This document shows positions 35,346 to 45,636 of a stretch of DNA of 64,000 nt, piece by piece. How positions within the stretch are numbered: position 1 is the first letter of the stretch; every line of letters begins with the position of its first letter. Origin of the DNA: Morella rubra (Eukaryota > Streptophyta > Magnoliopsida > Fagales > Myricaceae); assembly GCA_003952965.2 (NCBI GenBank), contig CM025852.1, positions 9,526,946-9,590,945 of the forward strand. Direction: 5' to 3'. Under the pieces are notes generated by a model, which saw only the letters and a list, made by a program, of their open reading frames with translations, ran no database searches and was not told where the DNA came from. The position numbers and the translations under genes are program-made.

Positions 35346-35680
35346 ATGAAGCTATTCGAGGACGAGTTAACCTACGATTTCTACCCTTATATCCTAGTAC
35401 TCAAGATCCGAATGTGGGTTTCGGATTTCCTTGAAGTATTAGTGGAGCATAAGGCCCACTGGTTCTTTAGGGAGCCCTCACCCCCATCCCCTGTACCCCC
35501 ACCATCCCCTCTATCCCACTATCCCCGTTACCCCGATTTGAGGACTTTGGTTTGCCAGGTGTACCGCCCGAGTGGCTAAGGTTCGATTACGTTCCCTCGG
35601 CCCCGCCAACGGGAAATAGTAGTGCCACTCCGGTGTCCGAGATTATTGATCTTACATCGGACTCGGACGAGGGGGATTAG
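35346..35680 (+). CDS. LTR-embedded ORF with IDLTSDSD tail (S2 copy)
   Basis: A frame downstream of the GAGTC palindrome reads MKLFEDELTYDFYPYI, VLVEHKAHWFFREP and a proline-rich stretch (PSPPSPVPPPSPL); after a frameshift near 35540 it continues PPEWLRFDYVP and ends SEIIDLTSDSDEGD with TAG at 35678. The S3 copy has matching EVFVGYEPHWYLKDP and NEIIDLTSDTESEMD. Conservation of both the aromatic segment and the tail at the same place in different LTR copies suggests real coding in an ancestor. The tail matches the SUMO-interacting motif pattern (hydrophobic core I-I-D-L followed by Ser/acid residues). Family not recognised. Confidence 0.5.
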
Positions 35681-36291
35681 TACCCTTCTTAGGCTTGTTA
35701 GAGTGTTTCGTTAGTCTTTAGGGTATTCATTTCCTTGTAATCAGTTTTCAAATGGTACGGTGAACTTTAGGAAGTTCCTGAATTTTTATAATGTACCTTT
35801 TATGTAGTCCCGGGAGGACGGTTTGAACTTTTCTTGTATTAAAAATGTCCTTGTTATTTCAGGTTTTCAATCTCCTTCATGTCTCTTTCCTCGTCCTTTA
35901 TTTCAAAGTTCTTATCTCTACTCAAAAGCCTAATCCAACACTTTCAATCTAATTCGTTAATGAGATTTTTCTAAGTAAGTGCATATTATTACGATGCGAT
36001 ACTTTATATGATTTTGCCATATTTCTTTTTGTCGTTAACCAATTAAGGTTTTCCAAGTGCAAATATAACGATTTATTACTTTGTGAGATTTTACTTCTTT
36101 CGTTCAAGTTTCTAAACTGATTTACGACCTTCTTCTATTTACCATAACAGTTTTAAAACAAGTCTTCCGCTAAGTAAATTTGAGGGCATTTAAGTGATTC
36201 TAAGAGTTTTTATCGTGCGGTAATCCTCGAATTTTATGCATGCGATTACTATACGCGAGCCGAGGGGTAAGTACTAGCACGGGGCGTGACA

Positions 36292-37116
36292 GGCCTACTA
36301 AGGGCGAGGTTTTCCAGATGATGCTGGGCGAGGATACTACTATTTTGGACGGAAGATACATGTTACACGGGTAGCTGCGTCCTTGTTGGCGGATCATGCA
36401 CCTGATCCTATGTTTCTACCATTGACCCGAAGAAGCACACCATGGAGCTATCTTATGGCCGGGCTGAGTTCATATATCTGGTAGTTGTATGGGGGCTACC
36501 TGTTGATATGGCATCATACATCTACCAATCTGTGCGTGCAGAGGCCTTGAAGAATGATGCTCAGATTTCATTGATGTACGGGGTTCTTCTGACCCAATTT
36601 CTACACGCAATGATGGTACTCGAGGGTGCTGACTAGCCGAAGGTGATTCCACTTAGGGCAATCAACAAGATAACGTTCTCGAAGTCGTTGGCCCAGACAC
36701 ACCGAACGCTGAATGCCGTTTCAGGTTGCTAGAGTTAGACGACATGAGGAGCCTGAGGAGGCAATGGAGTAGCAAGATCTTGGAAAAAGCTCAACCCAGG
36801 GACTTAGGAAACAATGAATGGGTTAGATGGATGAGATGATGACACAGCTGACTGAGTAGATGCAATCAGTCTTGCAGCCCACCCATAGCATGGTCAGTGA
36901 TATCAGTGGTTGGCTGACAGCTTTGGAGCAGAAGTCGCGGACATGGACGTTGGGTGGAAGAAGAAGATCGCTGTGCTTAAGGAAGTCCTAAAGGGCATGG
37001 CAACCAGTGCGGAGTTATTTCCCCTGACTCAGTGGATCGTTTTGATAGAGAAGCACCTTCGTCGAGTCCGTAACGTTCTTAAGCTGACTAGTGATGATGA
37101 TGGTGATGATTTTTAG
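36292..37116 (+). pseudogene. Transposase_32-like gene, 3' part
   Basis: Continues the frame interrupted by S2 (TKGEVFQMMLGED), then in other frames MELSYGRAEFIYLVVVWGLP and YIYQSVRAEALKNDAQISLMYG, which fit the C-terminal half of the Transposase_32 domain. Beyond 36770 comes a coiled-coil-like tail (MQSVLQPTHSMVSDISGWLT) and an acidic end (TSDDDGDDF, stop at 37114). Several frameshifts and stops (36372, 36634, 36730, 36860). The tail resembles the separate coiled-coil ORF at 29599-29979. Confidence 0.55.
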
Positions 37117-37420
37117 TTGTCTGTATTTATTCAGTTTTATTATGACATTGGTTTTTTTATTATGTTTTGAGGACAGTTACTTTTATATTATGTTTTGAGG
37201 ACGTTTCATATCTTTATGTTATTTAAGTTATATTATTTCTATTTATTAGAACTTAATACAAAATTATTTTTTGATGTTATGTTTCTAATTCTGTTACACT
37301 CTTTCAAACTTTCAAAATACTATCTAAAACAGTTAAGGTTATTTATATTATTAATTATTGTTGATTTGTTAAAACTCGATAATAAATTTAATTGTATGAG
37401 ATCTAAAAAAAAAAATTGTC
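37117..37420. other. A/T-rich spacer inside the CACTA element
   Basis: No gene. Contains a short direct repeat (TTATATTATGTTTTGAGGAC-like, twice near 37145-37205). Confidence 0.5.
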
Positions 37421-37424
37421 AAAA

Positions 37425-38320
37425 ACCGTTTGGATGGTGGCCCTAACCATTCGGACAGTTTACTATAAGCCCGAACGTTGTCGTATTGTGTTGAAAAAAA
37501 CGTCTGAACTGTTATGGAGACGATCCGGACATTGTTCTTTTTGACCAGACGCCGTCATTTGAGGATTACTAAAACAGTGTGATGAGCGAAGGAGCATTCG
37601 GACATCCTATGTTGGAATCAGACGCTTTTGATGGCGATCAAATGCTGTCGTTTGGTTATTTATAAAACAGTGTCGTCAGCTGTAAGTCGGCGTTTGGACG
37701 TAAATATAGGAGTCTGTACGGTGTTAAAATTTTTGGCGGCAGCTGTTCCCTAAAAAACTTTTACACGTAGGCGTCCGCACGGTATAAGTGGCGTCCGAAC
37801 GGTTAGTAGTCATTTGATAGAAGCGAAATCGTAGACAGTATAGGGAAAAAGGCAAAAACTTAGAAATTTAAGAGATTTGAGCAAGAGGAGAAGAGGGGAG
37901 CTGATTTAAGACGTCAATCTCATTGAAAGGGTGGAAGGAGCAACTCATTTGGGATTTCGCATTGGATTGCATTTGAGGTTATGAGTTTTAAATTTCTTTT
38001 GTTTTAGGATGAAAAGCATGGATTTTAGGATATCAAAGCATGTGTTTTTCGAGTTTTTAGGGTCTAAAATGATAGCAATGAGTTTAGGATTGGTTGTGAT
38101 TTGTTTATATTGAAGTGTTTGTGATTTGGATTGATTTTGGCATGAATTTGTGGTGAAAATGAGTCTGGGCGTCGAAGATCTATCTTGTTCGACAATTGCA
38201 GTCCGGACGGGTTATGCACTGCTCGAATGCTTGTTTTTAGTTCGGAGGCTTTGCGATAGACGTCCAGACGCTAAAGTATGGTTCGGACGGTTATCAACAC
38301 GTCTGAACGATTTTTGCTGT
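37425..38320. promoter_or_regulatory. CACTA motif cluster 3 upstream of TNPD
   Basis: About 15 motifs of the GTCCGGACG type in two groups (37425-37805 and 38195-38315), around a purine-rich leader (37850-37978) with a possible splice donor near 37978. Same arrangement as clusters 1 and 2. Confidence 0.6.
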
Positions 38321-38354
38321 TATGTTCATGCATTCATTTAGTAGCCTTAGCTCT

Positions 38355-39720
38355 AGTTTAAGAATTACACGGAGTTCGGATAACGAACTCAGTGTAATTC
38401 TTGAATTGTCCACGTTATGGCTAGTTTGAGTTTATAATATGCGTAACGTGCGTAGTTGTATCTGCTATTATGATAGATGTATTTAGAAATTTTGATGCAA
38501 ATTCCTTTTGTCCTTCGGATACACATTCAGCATTGAGCTTACACACTTGCCTTAAATGGTGGGTGTTTATGCTTAATGTTGTAGGCGTGTATTTGGGGAC
38601 TGAGGGGAAATGCTGTCGAAATTTTTAGAGCATCGGTCACAATGGTCAGTCGTGCAGTACGTGATATTGTAAACTTGAATGGGATAGGACCTATCAAAGA
38701 ATTGGAGTGAGTATGAAAGTCATCATTGTTTGTATTATTGTTTGTATTTTCGTCTTTGAAGGAACAATATGGATAAGAGCTGGATTTATGAGGCTGATAG
38801 ATTGAAAAGTGTGAAGTATAGTGGTTGTGTTCGGGATTTTATGAGTGTTGCCGTAGTTATGCAGATAGTTGGGGACTGATAAGATGTCATGTAAGAGATG
38901 TAAGAATTATTGTTCCGAGATGTAATTGGGTTTGACCAGAGATTGGGTATTTAGAGTCAATTTCAGAATTAGTGACTTAGAACCTTAGCGTGAGACCTAG
39001 AAAAAGAATATCATTATGAGACGTCAGAAGGAACAAGGGTCTTTGGTCGGCTGACGGGTATTTTCATATCGGGAGAGAAAACTTTCATGGATTATTGTAA
39101 AGGGTCATAGCAGACAGAGAGTAACGGGTTGCTGGAGGAGTTTTAGAGTTATGTCTGAGGTGCGCCTAGGTTAAGAATTACACGGAGTTAACGAATCGTG
39201 TAATTCTTGAATTGTCCAGTTATCTAGTTTGAGGCGTAAATTGTACCAAAGGTGAGCTTACACACTTGCCCTTAATGTTGTAGGCGTGTATTTGGGGATT
39301 ATGCTGTCGAAATTTTTAGAGCATCGATCACAATGGTCAGGTCAATTACGTGCAGTATGTGATATTGTAAACTTGAATGGGATAGGACCTATCACCGTTG
39401 AGTGTGAATGTCATCATTGTTTGTATTATTGTTTGTATTTTTCTTTGAAGGAACAATATGGATAAGAGCTGATTTATGAGGCTGATAGATTGAAAAGTGT
39501 GAAGTATAGTGGGTGTTCGGGATTTTATGAGTGTTGCTTAGTTATGCAGATAGTTGGACTGATAAGATGTCCATGTAAGAGATGTAAGAATGTGTTGTTC
39601 AAACAGTAGACGAGATGAGATCATTTATTCATAATTGGGTTTGACCAGAGTTACACTCATTGGGTATTTCACAGAGAGTCAATTTCAGAAGTTCTAACCG
39701 GGTAGTGACTTAGAACCTGA
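38355..39720 (+). repeat. Tandem duplication of the TNPD 5' region
   Basis: 38355-38990 and 39170-39715 are direct copies: the palindrome, GAGCTTACACACTTGCC, GTAGGCGTGTATTTGGGGA, GAATGGGATAGGACCTATCA, GAACAATATGGATAAGAGCT and GTGACTTAGAACC occur in both. Spacing falls from about 814 to 689 and rises to 732 bp along the copies, so each copy has lost different segments. Confidence 0.85.
38360..38402. repeat. Near-perfect palindrome before TNPD
   Basis: AAGAATTACACGGAGTTCG is followed after GATAA by its inverse with two mismatches. A shorter version (arms AAGAATTACACG) recurs at 39173-39208 in the duplicated copy. Confidence 0.75.
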
Positions 39721-42700
39721 AGGACTTTGAGGGAAACATAAATGATGATATGAGAGACATGTTAGAAGATTTTGAGGCGGGAGCAAGGTTGATGAGAACT
39801 GGTGAAAATTTCGGGTCCTGAAATAGTCGAGTCTGGGTCTGGAGACGGGGTATACCAAGTTATGGGCAGATGCTGAGCGAGAGTTGTATCCCGGGTGTAA
39901 GAAGTACTCGAAGTTGTCTTTCGTTGTTAGGTTACTTTATGTGAAGTCGGAGAATAATTTGACTGTAAAGGCATTTGAAGATGTGTTGGGTTGATAAAAG
40001 ATGCGCTGCCGGAGGGGAGACACTTCCTAAATCTTATTATGAGGCGAAAAAGTTAAAAAGAATTTAGGATTTAGCTACGATAACATACATGCGTGCTTAA
40101 ATGACTGTGTACTGTTTTGGAAGGAGCACAGTGAGTTAGAAGAATGTCTGGTGTGTGGGGAATCGAGGTGGAAATACAGTCAGAATAGCAAATCAAAGGT
40201 TTCTAAAAAAGTGCTCCGGCATTTTTCCTTGAAACCGAGGTTGCAAAAATTGTTTATATCAAGGCAAACAGCAACGGATATGCGGTGGCACCAAGAGAAG
40301 CGTGTGGTTGAAGATGGGGTGATGAGGCATCCTGCAGACTCTAAGGTATGGAAGGACCTCGATAAGAAGTATGAATGGTTTGGTCGGGAATCTCGAACGT
40401 CCGGTTGGGTTTGGCATCTGATGGGTTCAATCCGTTTGGCAACATGAGCTTATCGTATAGTATATGGCCAGTGGTACTAATTCCATACAATTTGCCGCCA
40501 TGGAAATGTATGAAGGATTCAAGTTTTATGCTGTCGTTGCTTATTCCTGGTCCAAGAAGTCCTGGGAATGATATCGACGTCTACTTGCAGCCATTGATAG
40601 ATGAGTTGAAGGACTTGTGGGAAAATAGAATGCAGACGTACAACGCGGCCGTGTCAAGTTCATTTAAGTTACATGCTGCTTTGCTTTGGACAATAAATGA
40701 CTTCTCGCTTATGGTAATCTCTCGGGTTGGAGTACGAAAGGACGGTTAGCATGCCCTAATTGCAATGCGAACACAACGTCATTTTGGTTGAAACATGGGG
40801 GAAACATTATTTTTTGGGACATCACCGGTATTTTGCCGCGACGCATGCGTGGAGGCATGATGTCGACATATTTGATAGGAAAAAAGAGTTTAGAGCAGTG
40901 CCTGAAGAAGTCACTGGAGAGGAGATACTTCAACAACTTGAATCGTACCGTTATGTTCGTTTGGGAAGACTCAGAAGAAGAGAAAACGGGCTGACAATGA
41001 GTTAAGTTGGACGAAGCGCAGCATATTCTTTGAGTTGCCGTACTGGTCAGATTTGAAACTTCGACATAATTTGGACGTCATGCACATAGAGAAGAATATT
41101 TGTGACAATGTGTTGGAACTTTGATGAACGTCGATGGTAAGACGAAGGACAATGCTAGTGCTCGGCGGGACTTGGCATTAATGGGCATTAAAAAGGAGTT
41201 GCATTTGCAAGTTCAGGGTCAGCAGGAGGTGATGCCTCAAGCATTATTTACTTTAACGAAGGATGAACGTAAGAAGTGTTGTGAATGGCTGAAGGGTGTC
41301 AAGTTTCCAGATGGATACGCCTCTAACATATCCCGATGCGTGAATATAAAAGAAGGGAAATAATGGGTATGAAGAGTCACGACTCACACGTCTTGTTGCA
41401 GCGACTGTTACCGGCAATGATACACGGGTTGTTAGGAAACGAAGTATGTACAACATTGACTGAGTTGAGTTTATTCTTCAGAGACTTGTGCTCAAGAACA
41501 ATACGTTTAGACGTTGTGGACTAGTTAGAAGAGGACATTGGAATGATTCTTTGCAAGTTGGAACATATATTCCCTCCATCATTTTTTACTATTATGGTTC
41601 ATTTAGCAGTTCATTTACCTCGGGAGGTGAAACTTGGGGTCCAGTTCAATTTCGGTGGATGTATCCAATGGAGAGGTATATGGGGAAGATGAAGCGTTTC
41701 GTTAAGAACAGGGCACGGTGTGAGGCTCCATAGCAGAGAATTATGTGTTAAATGAATGTCTAACTTTTTGCTCAATGTATCTTGGTACAGTTGAGACGAG
41801 ATTTAATAGAAAAGACCGAAATTATGCCGACATGGATGATCGAAGTTGTCATTTTTCTGTGTTTACTCAAAGTGTTCGACCGCTGGGAGCTGGTAGGGGT
41901 CAAGATTTAAATAGAAAGAATTTTAAAAGCACAGTGGTACGTACTCAACAACTGTTCAGAAATCAGCCAACATATAGAGTAAGCGCTTATAATAATATTT
42001 GCTCACTTAAACACTTATCAGTTCATTATATTTTAATTTATTATAAAATATCTTATTTATTTATAGCGAGCACTTGGAAGAGATGAGGGAATCACCAATA
42101 AATGTTGATAGGAGGCACGAAGAAGAATTTCCGTTATGGTTTAGAAATCGGGTATTTATTTAATTTTGTCCTATTATATGTTTAATTTTAATTGATCATT
42201 TTTTTTAGATTCAAAGTTAACACGTGTTTACTATTTTAGATTCAAACTATGCGCAATGAAAATCCGGCTCGGTGTCGGATGATTTGTATGCATTAGCATC
42301 CGGTCCGGATCAACGGGCACTTTGTTATTCTGGGTGTGTAGTGAATGGAGTTAGGTTTCACACGGTCTTTCGTGAACAGTTTCGTAACACTCAGAATAGT
42401 GGTGTGGTTGTTCCGGGGGACCATGATGGGGAAGATGTTGATTTTTACGGCCAGGTCGTGGATATTTACGCGTTGCGTTATTTGCGGGGGAATTTAGTTT
42501 ATTTACTAAAATGTGACTGGTTTGACTTGAGTACTCAAAACTTAGGTCTTGATAAAAGTGGTCGGTTTGTTAGTATTAACACATCCCGAAAGTGGTACAA
42601 AGACGACCCGTTCGTGCTAGCTTCTCAGGGGAATCAAGTGTTTTATATCGATGATATGAAGTTGGGCGGTCACTGGAAGATTGTTCAAAAGATTACCCAC

Positions 42701-42969
42701 GTATGATATTCCACATATTGAGGAGGAAGCTAGTGAAGATGGAGAAGGACGTCGAACCGTGAAGCATACCAGGAGAATGAGTCTATTGAGCTTTTTGTGG
42801 ACTTTAGCTCCTTTGACATGATCCCGTTGACTAGAAATGACGTCGAGGCTTATGTGCCGGTAACCGATAAGAGTGGTCCACAACAACGTGAAGTAGAAGG
42901 AAGCGATGATTCCTCGGAATCGTTCAGTGAAGATTGTAGTGATTCTGAAGAATATGACTCCGAGGACTA
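38769..42969 (+). pseudogene. CACTA transposase, TNPD-like (Tnp2, DUF4218, DUF4216)
   Basis: N-terminal transposase-associated domain: MDKSWIYEADRLKSVKYSGC at 38769, and in the second copy RCPCKRCKNV and HLFI.GFDQSYTHW (39570-39660). Then Tnp2: LYPGCKKYSKLS (about 39885), ECLVCGESRWKYSQ (40140), LASDGFNPFGNMSLSYSIWP (40410), DIDVYLQPLIDELKDLW (40570), HAALLWTINDF and LRHNLDVMHIEKNICDN (41060). DUF4218: MKSHDSHVLLQRLLPAMIHG and ILCKLE.IFPP (41370-41640), then NECLTFCSMYLGTVETRFNR. Two short introns (41979-42066, 42152-42239). DUF4216: LLKCDWFDL and KDDPFVLASQGNQVFYIDD (42500-42660). The end is acidic (DCSDSEEYDSED, stop 42967-42969). At least eight frame breaks; some are single-base losses (for example near 42269). 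TNPD cuts the element ends. Confidence 0.9.
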
Positions 42970-43084
42970 AAGTAACTTTATCGTTTCAATTTACTTTGCG
43001 TTTCTATTTTATATTCATTTTGAGTAACATAATTCATTGTGTTTTTTTCTCTAATATTGATTTATTTGGTCACAGGACGACGTC

Positions 43085-44795
43085 ATGCCAGCGGGAAGGA
43101 AACGTCTTCGGTGCGATTCATCAGTTCGAGCTGAGAGTAGTCCCGGTACACTAGCAGTGTCGGGTCCTTCACTTAGGGATAGGAACGAATTACCGTCCCC
43201 TACCACAGCCAGTCCAGTAGGCACCCAAAGTAGTTGTGCGTGTAAGTATCTTACCCCAATCCTATCAATTTTTTTTAATATTAATGGAATTTTAAATTTA
43301 TTGTTCTTCATTTGTAGCGACGTCCAGAATCAGACACGTTGAGGTAGTACGCGGGATTGCCTTACTCAAGGCTCGCACCGAGGAAAGCTGACTGTCCATA
43401 TCCCTGATGGACGTACGGGCGGTGATGACAAGGCGTCCTCAATGCTCTCGAGTCATATTGGTGCGCTCGTTCGACAACATGTCCCATTTGAGACGAGTAA
43501 GTGAAAGGAGGTCCCCGACAAGGTTAAATTGTACGTGATGAACCGAGTGTTGGTAAGTATAATTTATTAAATTTTAATTGTTGAAACTTTTATACGTACT
43601 AACTGTTATATATGTTAAGGATGACTTCCAACTAGATTACGACGAACCGAGGATCATCACTGTGACGTCTACGATGAACACAGCGTACAGGACGCACAAA
43701 AATAGAATGTTCCAACATTACTCGGTGTTCAATTCCAAAGAAGAGGCGTTAGAGCACCCGTATCCCGATATGAACAAGGAAGAATGGACTCGTGTTTGTG
43801 ATTTATTCGCGAGCGAGGAATTTCAGGTTAAACATTTTTATTCCGTCCTGAACGTTTATTTTATTTTATTATTAATTGTGGTAACAACTGTAAATGTACA
43901 ATGCAGAGGAGGAGTGCAATCAACAAGGAGAATAGAGCTAAGCTGAAGATTGTACACACATCGGGAGCGAGGTCTTTCCAACGCGCGAGAGCGTTGTTAG
44001 TAAGTAATAAATTTATATTTTTATTTTTATTATTTAAATAAATGACTTAGGTATTTTAATATGCACGTTCTATATTTCTTTTGGTGTACAGAAAAATCCA
44101 GAATCTGATGAGATTAGTCCTGCATTGTTTTATAAAAAGATGCATACTAATAAGGATGGCATGTGGACATCAGAAGATGCACGGGAAAATTTTGTAAGTT
44201 GTAACGTTAGATTTAATGATGCATTCGTATGCGTTTATGTTTCATATGTGCTAGTTTTATCTTCTTTTCTAATTTTGTAGGAAAAAATGGAGGCGTTACA
44301 GTTGCAGCACGAGTCAGAGGGAAAGTCATACACCGAAGTGGAGATCTTTGCTGAGGTGTTGGGGACAAAAGCGGGTTACGTGCGAGGTTTAGGCCGTTCA
44401 GTACGGTCTGTTGGATCATCTTCATCAGTATCGTCCGTTGATTTGTCCCGGAGATTGGAGGAGGCCAGATTACAGATTGAGGAGATGAGGGCTAGACAGT
44501 TGGAATATGAAGCGCTTCTGGTCAAACGGTCAGATATGGAGCAGATGATGCAAGAGCATCTATAGATGATGGAGGAGCAGCAACGGAAGAAAGACGAAGA
44601 GCTAATGCAGATGATGGCAGAGCAGCAACGGAAAAAAGACGAAGAGCACCGGAAGATGATGAGGAGCAGCAAAGGAGCCTAGTGGAACAACAAGAACGGA
44701 GGATGCAACTAATGGCGGAGCAGATGCGTAAGAGCTGATTGAGCAGATCAGACAGTTGCAATCTCGTTCGACACCCAAACGAAAATTTAGGTAGA
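43085..44795 (+). pseudogene. CACTA TNPA/Transposase_24-like gene, six exons, nearly intact
   Basis: Exons 43085-43241, 43318-43552, 43620-43826, 43907-43999, 44092-44193 and 44281-44565 or beyond, all with GT/AG borders and matching phases. The protein starts MPAGRKRLRCDSS; exon 2 has GIALLKART and HIGALVRQHVPFE; exon 3 DDFQLDYDEPRI and EEALEHPYPDMNKEEW; exon 4 INKENRAKLKIVHTSGARSF; exon 5 SPALFYKKMHTNKDGMW; exon 6 KSYTEVEIFAEVLG and a long coiled coil. This is the plant Transposase_24 (Ptta/En/Spm) pattern. Defects: one base missing in a G-run near 43383, TGG to TGA at 43500, and CAG to TAG at 44563, after which the coiled coil continues to about 44795 (STPKRKF). TNPA-type proteins bind the subterminal motifs and help TNPD. 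Confidence 0.88.
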
Positions 44796-44989
44796 TTTAT
44801 GTATTTTTACTACTTTGTCAGTACTTATCGATTATGTATTTTATTTACTTTTAATAACGATTGCATATTTGTAGATATTTTATTATATTATGAGTATTGA
44901 ATATCTTTCTATTTATATTATTTGTAAATTATTTTTAAAATTTTAATTAAATTAATTCAAATACGTAGAAAACCGTTAACGGTAACAAA

Positions 44990-45480
44990 GGTCGTCCGAC
45001 GGCCCTTTCATTGATAACGTGCGCACACATAACTACCTGTCCGCACATTTCTCGTTAAATTCGTCCGCGCACAATCTTTTAATAAGCAACCGTGCACATG
45101 ATACAACAACACGTTTGAACGGTTTTAAGGGAACAAGCGTCCGAACGGTATATGTAACGATTCAAACGGGTTTTGAAGATGACAAATAACTATTTCGTCA
45201 TAAATAAAACAACGGTGCGGACGTCTTTATGTAAGCGTCTAAACTGAATATATTACTGTGCGGACGATATTATATAACCGTGAGCACGGATTGTGATGAA
45301 AAAATTCATTTCGTCAAATTAGACAAACCGTTCGCATGAGCTATCCGAACGTATGGAGAGTACGTTCGCACAGCTCATGCGAACGGATGGACTGTACTGG
45401 GCATGACGATTTTCAATTTCGTCAATATGGCACAAAACCATTCGGACGGTATTGTAAACCATCCGAACGGTTTCGAGCTA
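44990..45480. promoter_or_regulatory. CACTA motif cluster 4, right subterminal region
   Basis: About 15-17 motifs of the same type (GCGTCCGAACGGT, GTGCGGACG, CATTCGGACGGT) just inside the right end, mirroring cluster 1. Confidence 0.7.
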
Positions 45481-45559
45481 CAAAACACAAAATCGTCACC
45501 TAAAACATTGGCTGACGGGCTTTAGGTGACAAACCGGTGACAACTCGGTTTTGTCACCC

Positions 45560-45633
45560 AAAACATTAGCTGACGAAATTAGCACTTTGGGTGACAAATT
45601 TTTTGGACACCCAAAATCTTTTTTCTTGTAGTG
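45560..45633 (-). repeat. CACTA right terminal inverted repeat
   Basis: Ends TTTCTTGTAGTG, preceded by GTGACAAA and GGACACCCAAAATC, inverses of the GGTGACAAA and TTTTGGGTGTC near the left end. Confidence 0.85.
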
Positions 45634-45636
45634 TAC

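Larger units (their letters stand above)
32135..36291 (+). mobile_element. Solo LTR S2, chromovirus-like family, inside the CACTA element
   Basis: Starts TGTGATACCCC and ends CACGGGGCGTGACA; AGCCT (32130-32134) and GGCCT (36292-36296) fit a 5 bp duplication with one change, and excision restores the host reading frame. At 4157 bp it is the longest of the four copies. A TATA box (33244-33250) sits about 1.1 kb in. The GAGTC palindrome is at 35276-35291 and the CACAACCC box at 35087. It carries the ORF at 35346-35680. No second LTR or internal genes, so solo. Confidence 0.88.
28548..45633 (+). mobile_element. CACTA (En/Spm) DNA transposon, both ends present
   Basis: The left end reads CACTACAAGAAA and the right end TTTCTTGTAGTG, its exact inverse. 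TAC flanks both sides (28545-28547, 45634-45636), the 3 bp duplication typical of CACTA elements. Inside the 17,086 bp are four coding units: a coiled-coil ORF (29599-29979), a Transposase_32-like gene (31.8-37.1 kb, split by solo LTR S2), a TNPD-like gene (38.7-43.0 kb) and a TNPA/Transposase_24-like gene (43.1-44.8 kb). The two transposase genes have the domain order of plant CACTA elements but both carry frame breaks, so the element is probably inactive as sequenced. Without S2 the element is about 12.9 kb. Confidence 0.95.

Noticed and set aside
44376..44761. Cys/Ser-rich minus-strand frames opposite TNPA exon 6.
   Set aside because: They are the antisense shadow of the coiled-coil codons (CAG/GAG repeats).
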